From Pedosphaera sp. (GTDB lineage Bacteria > Verrucomicrobiota > Verrucomicrobiia > Limisphaerales > UBA9464): a stretch of 15,709 bases of DNA. The notes beneath the pieces are model-generated. The model did no database searches. It saw only the letters and a program-made list of their open reading frames with translations, and was not told the DNA's origin. Positions 5,409 through 13,589 of the stretch are shown here, piece by piece. Position 1 is the first letter of the stretch; each line of letters begins with the position of its first letter. The stretch covers positions 1 through 15,709 of the forward strand of contig SIAZ01000058.1 in assembly GCA_009695405.1 (NCBI GenBank), given 5' to 3'. Made by a program: the position numbers and the translations under genes.

Positions 5409-8002
5409 GGCTGACTGAGTGCCAATTGGGTGAGCCGCCGAGTAATAAATTCACGCACCTTCGGAAGGCGACAGCCCTTGAGTAAAGACTCTGCGCGTGT
5501 GTGGTTACTGGCGACAGTTCCCTCGATTCCATACCAGTAGAGCAACGGTAGATTGTGGTCGGAAGCATCCTCGGCGTGGGTGAGGAGGGCTTTGGCGATA
5601 TCCCAACGTCGTTCAACCGGTAACCGATGAAGAACGCTCGCAACAGCACGACGAACGACAGGTGAGGGATCCTCTGCCGCCAAGCGCGTCAGCGATTCGA
5701 TGGCTCCATCGGCAAGTGATTCAAGTTCTGGTTGTTTAAAAAGAAGGCTGCTGTTTTCAAAGAAGAGTTGAAGTGTCCAAGCGCGAATTTGCGGCTCTGG
5801 ATCAGTAACCCAGCGGCCCGCTTCTTCGGGTGTTAGACGCCCGGTAATGTGCAATGTCCAGAGTGCCCTCAGTCGAGCTGGGGTCGGCCCTGTCGTATCC
5901 ACAAAATTGATTAAGGTGGAGAGTGCCTCCATTTTGCGTCCCGCCTGAATTGTACGAGAGATTTCTTGGAGGCCAGCAGGGGTGCTTGAGACATCCTCCA
6001 GAGCTCGTGCTTGCGCCATCCTTTCTTGCAAGAGTCGGCGGGAATGGCGACTCATCCACTCGTTACGCGAAGTGACTCGACGGACTAATTCAGCGTTGTC
6101 CAATTGAGTCAGGTCGGGGTGAGTGACTGGAACACCTTTGTAGACCACCTTGTAGATTCGACCACTGGAGTGATCATGGCCGTCATCACGGCCGTGGTGG
6201 CATTGATTGGCGTCATACCAATCGATGATAAATAAGTTGCCGTCCGGATCGAGACGTTGGTTAAGAGTTTGAGACCAACTATCGTTAAAATTTAGGAAAT
6301 CTGGACCATGTTGCCCCAGATAACCGGAGCCCTTTGCGGTTGGGATATCGGTATTGATGCGCTGACCGTGGATATTTCCGATCAAAAGGCGTCCGCGGTA
6401 GTCAGAAGGCCAACTATCGCCGAGATAGCAAAGCATACCGGCATGGGCATGACCTCCACCGGAGGCGTCACTGCGACCATTTGCGGCGTGAGGACCCGCC
6501 CCACCGGTCCAGTGCACATGATCGGCGTGAGTTCCGATACTTTCATAGACATAAGGGAAGATAGGCTTGCGGCTACCCGATTCACGATGTTGAGCATTGC
6601 GGAGAGATTCGGTCGCATTATAGGCAAAGTGTTCACCGCCCTGTCGGGTAATTCGCGCCCCTTGGATCATGTGGAATAGATGAGGTATAACGCACATTTC
6701 TGCCCAAAGATTGCCCTGTTCATCGAAATCAATACCCCAAGGATTACTGCCGCCTTCGGTGAAAACCTCGAAAGAATGGGTAACCGGATGATAACGCCAA
6801 ACCCCTGCATCCATCCATTGACGTTGGGCCTCAGCGGCACCAGGTTTGCCGACATGGGACGGGCAGAAAACTCCGTGGCAGCCGTAGAGCCATCCATCAG
6901 GGCCCCAAGTGAAGGTGTTCAGAGTCTCGTGGGAATCCGCAGTAAAGTTCCATCCGTCCAGCAAGATGCGGGGATCTCCGCCGGGTTTTGGGGTAGCGCC
7001 GTCGATCACTGGAATAAACATCAAATAGGGGGCGGCACCGATCCACAGGCCACCGAAACCGTATTCGAGACCCGACACCAAGTTGAGTCCTTCGAGAAAG
7101 ACGGTTCGTTTATCGGCCTTCCCATCGCCGTTGGTATCTTCAAAAATCAGGATGCGATCTTTCCCTCCAAAAATATCTTTCAATTGATCAGTTGGGGAAG
7201 CTCCTGCTTGGGGTTTGCCCATTCGCTTGGGATAGGTAAGGCCTTCAGCGACCCAGAGGCGACCCCGATGATCTTCGCAAAAGGCAATGGGATTGCGAAC
7301 ATCCGGTTCAGCCGCAAAAACTTGGAGTGAAAAGTCTGGAGGCAGAGTGACGCTGGACGCCACTTGGCCGGGATTTAGACCGGCATGGAGCACGGTATCA
7401 GCGGGGGGCGAACTGTTTTTCCGCTGGTCGACTGCGACAACTTCATTGGTGAAAATTGGGCGAACAGTGTGGAGACGGAAGTCATCGAAACTAATATGTC
7501 CCCAGTGGCCAGTTCGTTCATCGACTAATCGGACCTGAATCTCTTTCCCAACCAATCCCTTGAGTTCGACAACGACAGGGCGGAGTGCTTCGGTTTCAGT
7601 GCCACTGATTTTGAAGAAGACTTTCGAGGTGGCAGTATCAATAAGTTCGACGCGGGTCTCGGGCCAAGGTCCGCCGCCCACAAGAAAGCTGGCCCAAGGT
7701 TGGTTGACCAAGAACGGCGCCGAGGTGAGCGCCCCTTTAGCATCATCACCCACTTTCTCGAAGCCCCCAATCCAAGAGTTACCGGTATGCTGCGACTTCA
7801 TATCAGGCCGCCGAGCGGCGACGCTATCTCCCTTTACGGGCTGTCCAATGAAGGCTGTCCCGGTGGCCGTCCAGTCGCGCAGGTCGCCAGATTCAAAGCC
7901 GAGGTTGAGGGGACGCCCCTCCTTGGTCGTCGGCGCGAGCGGGTCACCGGCAAGAAGACCATGAGCGATCAGCAGGGCGTGAGCAACGAGTGGGAAGCGC
8001 AT
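5405..8002 (-). CDS. PVC-type secreted beta-propeller/HEAT protein (putative membrane-bound dehydrogenase family), no cytochrome domain
   Basis: An 865-residue exported protein. I place the start at the ATG at 8002, which is followed directly by a signal peptide (MRFPLVAHALLIAHGLLAG). The frame extends upstream only to a TTG at 8089 that would add 29 non-signal residues. Order of parts: a beta-sandwich-like module (about 30-180; LGFESGDLRDW, GNSWIGGF, HISFDDFRLH) resembling modules attached to glycoside hydrolases; a PVC-type glucose/sorbosone-dehydrogenase-like propeller (about 220-610; PPDFSLQVFAAEPDVRNP, LWVAEGLTYP, a calcium-loop-like EDTNGDGKADKRTVF, WGPDGWLYGCHG, IDWYDANQCHHGRDDGHD, SGRIYKVVYKG); and a HEAT-like helical C-terminus. 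Related proteins often end in a c-type cytochrome domain with CxxCH. I find no CxxCH anywhere in this one. The role is probably in periplasmic carbohydrate oxidation or binding, but the substrate is unknown. Stop TGA at 5405 overlaps the transglycosylase start. Confidence 0.85.
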   Translation of the reverse strand: MRFPLVAHALLIAHGLLAGDPLAPTTKEGRPLNLGFESGDLRDWTATGTAFIGQPVKGDSVAARRPDMKSQHTGNSWIGGFEKVGDDAKGALTSAPFLVNQPWASFLVGGGPWPETRVELIDTATSKVFFKISGTETEALRPVVVELKGLVGKEIQVRLVDERTGHWGHISFDDFRLHTVRPIFTNEVVAVDQRKNSSPPADTVLHAGLNPGQVASSVTLPPDFSLQVFAAEPDVRNPIAFCEDHRGRLWVAEGLTYPKRMGKPQAGASPTDQLKDIFGGKDRILIFEDTNGDGKADKRTVFLEGLNLVSGLEYGFGGLWIGAAPYLMFIPVIDGATPKPGGDPRILLDGWNFTADSHETLNTFTWGPDGWLYGCHGVFCPSHVGKPGAAEAQRQWMDAGVWRYHPVTHSFEVFTEGGSNPWGIDFDEQGNLWAEMCVIPHLFHMIQGARITRQGGEHFAYNATESLRNAQHRESGSRKPIFPYVYESIGTHADHVHWTGGAGPHAANGRSDASGGGHAHAGMLCYLGDSWPSDYRGRLLIGNIHGQRINTDIPTAKGSGYLGQHGPDFLNFNDSWSQTLNQRLDPDGNLFIIDWYDANQCHHGRDDGHDHSSGRIYKVVYKGVPVTHPDLTQLDNAELVRRVTSRNEWMSRHSRRLLQERMAQARALEDVSSTPAGLQEISRTIQAGRKMEALSTLINFVDTTGPTPARLRALWTLHITGRLTPEEAGRWVTDPEPQIRAWTLQLFFENSSLLFKQPELESLADGAIESLTRLAAEDPSPVVRRAVASVLHRLPVERRWDIAKALLTHAEDASDHNLPLLYWYGIEGTVASNHTRAESLLKGCRLPKVREFITRRLTQLALSQP

Positions 8003-8098
8003 ACGGACAAGCTTGGGGACGTTCTCTTTTGAGGCAAACTGAAACTCCGGAACAAAGCTCTTGGAAGTGATAAAAGTTCGATTTTTCAAAAAGACTAC

Positions 8099-8126
8099 TT
8101 GAAGTGTATCGTTTCACCGATACGGT
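8099..8126 (+). promoter_or_regulatory. Candidate promoter of the tRNA-Lys/tRNA-Glu unit, with an internal hairpin
   Basis: TTGAAG (8099-8104) and TACGGT (8121-8126) are 16 nt apart and end 21 nt before tRNA-Lys. The -10 matches consensus poorly (3 of 6). Between them GTATCG (8106-8111) and CGATAC (8118-8123) form a perfect 6-bp inverted repeat around TTTCAC. This could also be an operator for the divergent propeller gene. Confidence 0.3.
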
Positions 8127-8147
8127 GCGCCTCCGAATTTTAAGTGA

Positions 8148-8222
8148 GGGTTGGTAGCTCAGCGGTAGAGCAGCGGCCTTTTAAGCCGTTGGTCCAGGGT
8201 TCAAATCCCTGCCGACCCACCA
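8148..8222 (+). tRNA. tRNA-Lys (anticodon UUU)
   Basis: The full cloverleaf is readable. The acceptor stem is GGGTTGG/CCGACCC with one G-U pair, the D arm is GCTC-AGCGGTAGA-GC, and the anticodon arm is GCGGC-CTTTTAA-GCCGT with anticodon TTT at 8180-8182. The T arm is CAGGG-TTCAAAT-CCCTG, the discriminator is A, and CCA is encoded (8220-8222). It decodes AAA/AAG lysine codons and is followed 77 bp later by tRNA-Glu. Confidence 0.97.
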
Positions 8223-8299
8223 CTTAAAAATCGTTGGTTACTTTCAGTTGTAGCGTGACAAGCAGCCTTAAAGTCTGCGAAAGCAAGGAAGCTTTTCGC

Positions 8300-8375
8300 G
8301 ACCCCATCGTCTAGAGGCCTAGGACACCGCCCTTTCACGGCAGTAACCGGGGTTCGAATCCCCGTGGGGTCGCCA
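8300..8375 (+). tRNA. tRNA-Glu (anticodon UUC)
   Basis: The acceptor stem is GACCCCA/TGGGGTC, the anticodon loop is CTTTCAC with TTC at 8334-8336, and the T arm is CCGGGG-TTCGAAT-CCCCGT. The discriminator is G and CCA is encoded (8373-8375). The anticodon stem CCGCC/GGCAG has a C-A mismatch at its second pair (8328/8342, tRNA positions 28:42), where the usual partner is G. The rest is canonical. The terminator follows at once, so the two tRNAs probably form one transcript. Confidence 0.96.
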
Positions 8376-8382
8376 TTTTAAG

Positions 8383-8419
8383 CCCTCGGAAACACTGTTT
8401 CTGAGGGTTTTTAGTTTTT
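8383..8419 (+). terminator. Rho-independent terminator of the tRNA unit
   Basis: CCCTCGGAAA (8383-8392) pairs with TTTCTGAGGG (8398-8407) over 10 bp with one G-U pair and a 5-nt loop, followed by TTTTTAGTTTTT. It starts 8 bp after the CCA end of tRNA-Glu. Confidence 0.93.
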
Positions 8420-8630
8420 AGACATCGCGATTGCTCCGTACGGTTTTCTTTTCTAGTTCAGGAAGGATCTGAGTTCCATAGCCAGTGACGAAAGCCGACT
8501 TAAACGCTGGGCTGGGGTCCTTGGGGTGCCAAGATGAGCGAGGCTCTCACCCCAGAGGAGTCCAGGCATTGATCGATTCGAATTGTTTTTCCAGTGTTCG
8601 CCGAAGTGACTCGCTGCTAAACATTTCTTG
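8420..8630. other. Intergenic stretch before proC, nothing recognised
   Basis: About 210 bp between the tRNA terminator and proC. No RNA fold, no promoter with good boxes and no convincing small gene is visible. The minus-strand reading frame that crosses it into proC resembles no family I know and looks like a shadow. Confidence 0.5.
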
Positions 8631-9440
8631 ATGACGCAATTTTCGATCGGTTTCTTGGGTGCTGGGCGAATGGCAACAGCTTTGGGAAAGGGTTTTGTCG
8701 CGGCTGGATTGGTGAGTGCCGATCGACTCATTGCAAGTGATCCGATCGACGACGCCCGGACTGCTTTTGCGCGGGAAACTCAAGGTCGCGTGAGTCATTC
8801 AAACTCGGAGGTTGTCGGAAAGGCTGATATTTTGATTTTGGCAGTGAAACCGTACCAAGTCGTTTCCTTGTTGGAGGAATTAAAATCAGTTTTGGATCCG
8901 GACCGACAGTTGGTGATTTCTATCGCAGCGGGTGTTCCCCTAGCGAAGATGGAAGCCGCAATGCCTTCGGGAATGAGGGTGATCCGAGTAATGCCAAATA
9001 CCCCCGCATTGGTTGGAGCCAGTGCATCGGCTTTTGCCTTAGGGACTGCCGCCACTCGGGCTGATGCGTCTTTTGTTTTAGAGTTGTTGGGGGCAGTCGG
9101 GTTGGCTCTGGAGGTCAAAGAAGGCCTTCTTGACGCCGTGACCGGGGTAAGTGGCAGTGGGCCAGCCTATGCATTTTTGATGATTGAAGCGATGGCTGAC
9201 GGCGGAGTGGCAGCGGGATTACCTCGCGATATTGCCCAGAGGTTGGCTGCACAAACACTGCTCGGAGCTGCAAAAATGGTTTTGGAAACAGGTCAGCATC
9301 CTGGGGCCTTGAAAGATGCGGTTTGTAGTCCGGGCGGCACCACCATTGAGGCAATGCATGAATTGGAGAAGGGTGGGGTCCGAGCGGCGTTAATATCCGC
9401 AGTACGGGTCGCAGCCGAGAAGGCTCGTCGACTCGCCTAA
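8631..9440 (+). CDS. proC: Pyrroline-5-carboxylate reductase
   Basis: Catalyses the last step of proline synthesis, reducing 1-pyrroline-5-carboxylate to L-proline with NAD(P)H in the cytoplasm. The 269-residue length is normal for the family. The N-terminal Rossmann fold has the dinucleotide motif GFLGAGRMATALGKG (about 7-21). VKPYQV and RVMPNTPALVGAS follow, and the helical C-terminal dimerisation domain has the substrate-site sequence GVSGSGPAY and the family signature SPGGTTIEAMHELE. The ATG at 8631 is preferred over the TTG one codon earlier. Neither has a clear Shine-Dalgarno sequence. A membrane-protein gene follows 29 bp downstream on the same strand, so the two may share a transcript, although no functional link is evident. 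Confidence 0.96.
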   Translation: MTQFSIGFLGAGRMATALGKGFVAAGLVSADRLIASDPIDDARTAFARETQGRVSHSNSEVVGKADILILAVKPYQVVSLLEELKSVLDPDRQLVISIAAGVPLAKMEAAMPSGMRVIRVMPNTPALVGASASAFALGTAATRADASFVLELLGAVGLALEVKEGLLDAVTGVSGSGPAYAFLMIEAMADGGVAAGLPRDIAQRLAAQTLLGAAKMVLETGQHPGALKDAVCSPGGTTIEAMHELEKGGVRAALISAVRVAAEKARRLA

Positions 9441-9469
9441 ATCCAACACTATCCAAGAAATTTACCCTT

Positions 9470-10747
9470 ATGTTAGCCCCGCCCACTGCAAATCAGTCTC
9501 GACTGATTTGGTTAGCACTCTCCGCTCTCGCCTTGGCTCTTTTGTTGGGTTTACTTGCAGGGGTCGTTTGGGCTCTCGGATTTCTGCTTCAACTTCTGTC
9601 TGCGGTTCTGTGGCCCTTGGCTGTAGCGGGTGTGGTAGCTTATCTACTGGATCCGCTTGTCGACTTTTTGGCGCGCAAAGGGCTTTCAAGGTCGAGGGCA
9701 CTCTTACTGGTTTTTATTTCAGCCTTTTTACTAATGATCGGCGCTGTTGCCAGTTGGGTTCCTCAGATTTATCGAGAGACTCATCAATTTGCAGATCGGG
9801 TTCCGACTTATTCGCGGAGGATTCAAGAACAGGTTCATACTTGGGCGACGAATCCCCCCGTTCTAATACAGAAAATAATTTCGTTCAGCGGCAAGCAGGC
9901 TGATATCGGACTTTGGACGAAGACGACGAACAGTCCTCCCGACGCGGGAACCTTGGCTGTCGACACTGAGGGGCAAGAGACGTCGGTTCGCCTTAATCCT
10001 AGATTGATTAAGTCAGCAACGAGTTGGGTGGCAAATATCATTCCCAAGGCCGGTTCTTGGCTTTTTGGGCAATTAGGCCGCGTCAGTGGTTGGTTTGGTA
10101 TTTTGGCTGGATTAGCCCTGGTTCCAATCTATGCGTTTTATTTTCTTCTCGAAAAAAACGGCATTGAAAAACGATGGACCGATTATTTACCCCTTCGGAA
10201 TTCTGACTTTAAGGTCGAGATGGTGTTCGTTTTGCGGTCAATTAATGACTACCTAATCGTGTTCTTTCGCAGCCAACTCTTGGTGGCCTTGTGTGATGGG
10301 GCTCTCTATACAATCGGGTTTTTGTTGATTGGTTTACCTTACGCTTTTTTGATTGGGACTCTCGCTACTCTGCTCACCATGATTCCGTTTTTGGGCGCTA
10401 TTATTACTTTTTTTACCGCTTTGATTATTGGATTTGCTAGTAGCGGTAGTTGGCAATTACCCGCTGGAGCCTTCGTTGTTTTTTTTGTCGTTCAGGTGAT
10501 AGAAGGATTAGTCATCACACCGAAAATTATGGGCGAACGGGTCGGGTTACATCCGCTAACCATCCTGATTGCGGTGATGGTCGGGACCACTCTCTTAGGC
10601 GGCTTGCTGGGAGGTATTCTCGCCATCCCACTCACAGCGGCCTTGAGGGTTCTTATGTTTCGCTATGTCTGGAAAAGGCCTGTGTCGAAAGATTCAACCA
10701 CTGAAATCAAGTCGATTGAATCGCACATCTCCGCAATTACCAACTGA
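9470..10747 (+). CDS. AI-2E family transporter (PF01594-type membrane protein)
   Basis: A 425-residue integral inner-membrane protein. Hydrophobic segments are visible at about residues 12-36 and 38-62 (LWPLAVAGVVAYLLDPLVDFL, the family hallmark), 77-97, 205-228, then a cluster of about four from 265 to 405 (including LLIGLPYAFLIGTLATLLTMIPFLGAIITFF and IAVMVGTTLLGGLLGGILAIPL). That gives the usual 7-8 helices with a large soluble loop at about 98-200. Members include E. coli TqsA, PerM and YdiK. The family name comes from TqsA and proven substrates are few, so autoinducer-2 export should not be assumed. Close PVC homologues and the neighbours (proC upstream, protease downstream) give no further hint. 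Confidence 0.88.
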   Translation: MLAPPTANQSRLIWLALSALALALLLGLLAGVVWALGFLLQLLSAVLWPLAVAGVVAYLLDPLVDFLARKGLSRSRALLLVFISAFLLMIGAVASWVPQIYRETHQFADRVPTYSRRIQEQVHTWATNPPVLIQKIISFSGKQADIGLWTKTTNSPPDAGTLAVDTEGQETSVRLNPRLIKSATSWVANIIPKAGSWLFGQLGRVSGWFGILAGLALVPIYAFYFLLEKNGIEKRWTDYLPLRNSDFKVEMVFVLRSINDYLIVFFRSQLLVALCDGALYTIGFLLIGLPYAFLIGTLATLLTMIPFLGAIITFFTALIIGFASSGSWQLPAGAFVVFFVVQVIEGLVITPKIMGERVGLHPLTILIAVMVGTTLLGGLLGGILAIPLTAALRVLMFRYVWKRPVSKDSTTEIKSIESHISAITN

Positions 10748-10818
10748 TTTACTAGACTGATACTCTGGATCGATTGGACCTCGAGCCTTTTTTATTTCAA
10801 TTCTAGTTGAACTTCCGT

Positions 10819-10854
10819 TTGGCATCTCGGTGTTGCCGTCGCATAATCTAAAAA
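10819..10854 (+). promoter_or_regulatory. Strong sigma-70-like promoter of the Prc-like protease, predicted leaderless
   Basis: TTGGCA (10819-10824) and CATAAT (10842-10847) each match the consensus at 5 of 6 positions and are separated by the ideal 17 nt. Transcription would start 6-8 nt later, at about 10853-10855, on the ATG itself. No Shine-Dalgarno sequence lies between the -10 box and the ATG (only CTAAAAA). Confidence 0.6.
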
Positions 10855-13491
10855 ATGAAAGTCTGGATCTGGTCCTGTTCAGTCGTCTTGTCGTTGATCT
10901 TTGTTGCAAAGATTTCTGCCCAAGAAACTTCGCCTAAACCGAAAGGTACAGCGACAGTTGGGACATCGGATTCGGTCGCTTTACCTTTAAAGTTTACCGA
11001 TTCTAAAGAGCTAGCGCCTGAAGATTCCAATGGTGAAATCGCCAGTTTAGCAGCTCAAATGATTCAGCGCTCCCATTTTTTACGACGTCCCTTTGACGAC
11101 TTGATTTCAGAGCGTTTTTTTGAGCGTTATCTTGAGTCATTAGATCCTCAGCGAATGTATTTTTTAGCGTCTGATTATGAGGAGTTTGCAGTTTTTAAAA
11201 GAGAATTAGATACCCTAACCTTGAGCCGTAAAGATACTCGGCCAGCCTACTTAATTTTTAACCGTTATTTGCAGCGGATAGATCAACAGTACGGAGTAGT
11301 TCTGCAAGAACTGAAGACGGGGCGTTTTGATTTCACCCGCGACGTCCGAGTTTTGCTCAACCGGAAGGATGCAGAGCGGCCTAAGACTTTGGATGACATC
11401 CAGTCTCTCTGGAAGGAACGTCTGCAGTTTGAGTACCTTTCTGAGAAGCTAGGACGCGGCTTTGATTCGTTGTCCACCAACCTTTGGACACAGATGACCA
11501 CGGCTTCCGAGGAGGTTGCGGCAAAAGAGGAAACTAATTCAACGGATCCGGTTGAGACCAAAAGCACCAAGGAGGGAACAAAAAATCTGAAGCCCGCTTC
11601 CTTAACTAAGCCGCTCATGGTGAAAGGAAGGAAGGTCGCTGATCTTCATTTGACGGGTTTGGAAACTCGGTTGCGAACTCTACTCAGCACAAATCGGGCG
11701 ATTGAAGTGGCTCGTCTGGCTGAAGCCGGGCGCTTCACTTCGGTCCCAGAGATTCGAGCTTATGTCGAAAAGAACCTTCCCGAGGATCGTCATCAGGAAA
11801 TTGTTAAGACCTTGACGCGTCGCTATAATCGGATTCTTCGTAATTTGAAGCAGTTTGAATCAAAGGAAGTTCTTCAATTCTATTTGGACGCTTTGGCTCA
11901 CTCCTACGATCCGCACTCTAACTATTTTGGGCCGCGTGAAGAGGATATGTTTGCGATGTCGATGACCCTTTCCTTTGTGGGGATTGGGGCTGTGCTAACC
12001 ACTGAAGACGGTTATGCAACCATTAGTGAGATCAAGCCAGGAAGTCCGGCAGAGAAGTCGAAAATGCTTAAAGCCGGCGATCGAATTGTATCGGTGGCTC
12101 AAGACAAAGAAGCCCCAGTGGAGGTGATTGACGAGAAGTTACAAAGCATTGTCGAAAAGATCCGTGGCCCCAAAGGAACGAAGGTGACTTTGAGTGTAAT
12201 TCCGGTTGGAGCAGATCCTAGTTCTCGGAAATCGGTGGTGATCATTCGCGATACAATTCCTCTTGAGGATCAGGAAGCGAAAGCGAAGTTGGTTTTGATG
12301 CCATCAGGGGGAAGAACAAATCGCATTGGGATCATTGATCTACCCGCCTTTTACAGTGGAGCAATCGGAGGGGGAGGCGCAACGAAGAGTCCCACAGCCG
12401 ATGTGGCAAAGTTGCTCACTAAACTGATAGATCAAAAGGTGGACGGAGTGGTTTTGGATTTACGCCGTAACGGAGGGGGATCTCTCGAGGAGTGCATTAG
12501 CCTCACCGGACTTTTTATTAAAACAGGCCCCATCGTTCAGGTGGTCAACTCAGCGGGACAGCAGCGAGTCTTGAGTGACGACGATTCGGATGTTCTGTAT
12601 GAGGGACCGTTGGTTGTGTTGACCAGTCGTTTTAGTGCTTCCGCATCGGAGATTTTGGCAGGTGCATTGCAGGACTACGGGCGAGCGATTGTTGTGGGCG
12701 ATAGTTCCACTCACGGGAAAGGGACAGTTCAGAATTTACAAGGTTTAGAACCTTATTTTCGAGGCAAGGGCAAACCGGGCCAAGTTAAGGTAACCATTAG
12801 CAAATTCTATCGCCCCTCGGGTTCCTCCACCCAACTCAAAGGGGTGGTTCCTGACATTGTTTTGCCGAGTGTCAATAATTACGCGGATATTGGTGAATCC
12901 TCGCTGAGTAACGCCCTTCCTTGGAATACAATCGGGGCTGCACCGCATGATCACTTTGCCCGAGTACCCACTCTTCTGCCGGAACTAATTAAGAGATCTG
13001 TCACTCGGGTAACCGCGGATGCTGACTATGGCTATGTCCGAGAAGACATTGATCGCTACAAGAAGATGTTGGCTGATCGATCGATTTCGCTCAGTGAAAA
13101 GGTGCGGCGAGATGAAATTCAATCGAATCGCGATCGTGCGGCGCGTCGAAAAGAGGAAATCCGGAAACGGAACGAGCGAACTTTTGTGACCTACAACTTG
13201 AGCTTAAAAGACGCGGTCAAACCGGGAATGCCCGAGCCTGAGTCAGCAAAGTTGGTGATTGCAGCAATCAGCAAAGATTCAAAGACCTCGAAGACCAAGC
13301 CGAGTCGGGACGGGACGTCGGCTGAAACTCGGAAACGGGAGAAACTGGACGGCGATGAAGATCCAGATGAAGCGGATTCGGGTGTTTCGATCGACATTAA
13401 TCTCAGGGAAGTTGAGCATATTTTGTCAGATTACATTGAATTGGGTGGTGGTAGAAAAGCAGTCACTACCGCTCAGTCTTCTGGAAAATAG
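10855..13491 (+). CDS. prc: C-terminal-processing (tail-specific) protease, S41 family, Prc-like
   Basis: A periplasmic serine protease that trims or degrades proteins from their C-termini; in E. coli Prc processes PBP3 and degrades the endopeptidase MepS. The 878-residue length fits the long Prc type rather than short CtpA. Order: signal peptide (1-22, ending ISAQE); N-terminal Prc domain (about 60-360, with SHFLRRPFDD, YDPHSNYFGPREEDMF) broken by a charged low-complexity insert at 220-260; PDZ domain (about 370-465; VGIGAVL, IKPGSPAEKS, LKAGDRIVSV); S41 catalytic core with GVVLDLRRNGGG (530-542), catalytic Ser596 in SASASEI, Asp607 in QDYGRA and Lys622 in THGKGTVQ; and a charged C-terminal region (about 740-870). 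The spacing of S, D and K matches E. coli S430, D441 and K455 allowing for one inserted residue. It has its own promoter directly before the ATG. Confidence 0.93.
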   Translation: MKVWIWSCSVVLSLIFVAKISAQETSPKPKGTATVGTSDSVALPLKFTDSKELAPEDSNGEIASLAAQMIQRSHFLRRPFDDLISERFFERYLESLDPQRMYFLASDYEEFAVFKRELDTLTLSRKDTRPAYLIFNRYLQRIDQQYGVVLQELKTGRFDFTRDVRVLLNRKDAERPKTLDDIQSLWKERLQFEYLSEKLGRGFDSLSTNLWTQMTTASEEVAAKEETNSTDPVETKSTKEGTKNLKPASLTKPLMVKGRKVADLHLTGLETRLRTLLSTNRAIEVARLAEAGRFTSVPEIRAYVEKNLPEDRHQEIVKTLTRRYNRILRNLKQFESKEVLQFYLDALAHSYDPHSNYFGPREEDMFAMSMTLSFVGIGAVLTTEDGYATISEIKPGSPAEKSKMLKAGDRIVSVAQDKEAPVEVIDEKLQSIVEKIRGPKGTKVTLSVIPVGADPSSRKSVVIIRDTIPLEDQEAKAKLVLMPSGGRTNRIGIIDLPAFYSGAIGGGGATKSPTADVAKLLTKLIDQKVDGVVLDLRRNGGGSLEECISLTGLFIKTGPIVQVVNSAGQQRVLSDDDSDVLYEGPLVVLTSRFSASASEILAGALQDYGRAIVVGDSSTHGKGTVQNLQGLEPYFRGKGKPGQVKVTISKFYRPSGSSTQLKGVVPDIVLPSVNNYADIGESSLSNALPWNTIGAAPHDHFARVPTLLPELIKRSVTRVTADADYGYVREDIDRYKKMLADRSISLSEKVRRDEIQSNRDRAARRKEEIRKRNERTFVTYNLSLKDAVKPGMPEPESAKLVIAAISKDSKTSKTKPSRDGTSAETRKREKLDGDEDPDEADSGVSIDINLREVEHILSDYIELGGGRKAVTTAQSSGK

Positions 13492-13589
13492 GCTGACTGT
13501 GTCGAGGGTGATGCAAGGGCTTGGAAGCGGTTTCCTTTGGGGACTTTCGCTTAATTAAAGGGCTTTAGAAACTGTTTGATTTGAGGAAT

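Noticed and set aside
6680..7330. A 216-codon plus-strand frame inside the propeller gene
   Set aside because: Shadow of a strongly supported minus-strand coding region; no signal or motif of its own.
8003..8089. Start of the propeller protein at the TTG at 8089
   Set aside because: It would place 29 polar residues before an obvious signal peptide that begins with ATG at 8002.
8453..8731. Minus-strand 92-codon frame overlapping the start of proC
   Set aside because: Half of it is antisense to proC, and the remainder shows no family resemblance or ribosome binding site.
13500..13589. Terminator between the protease and dehydrogenase genes
   Set aside because: Only a very weak AAGCG/CGCTT pairing with a long loop and no T-run is visible.
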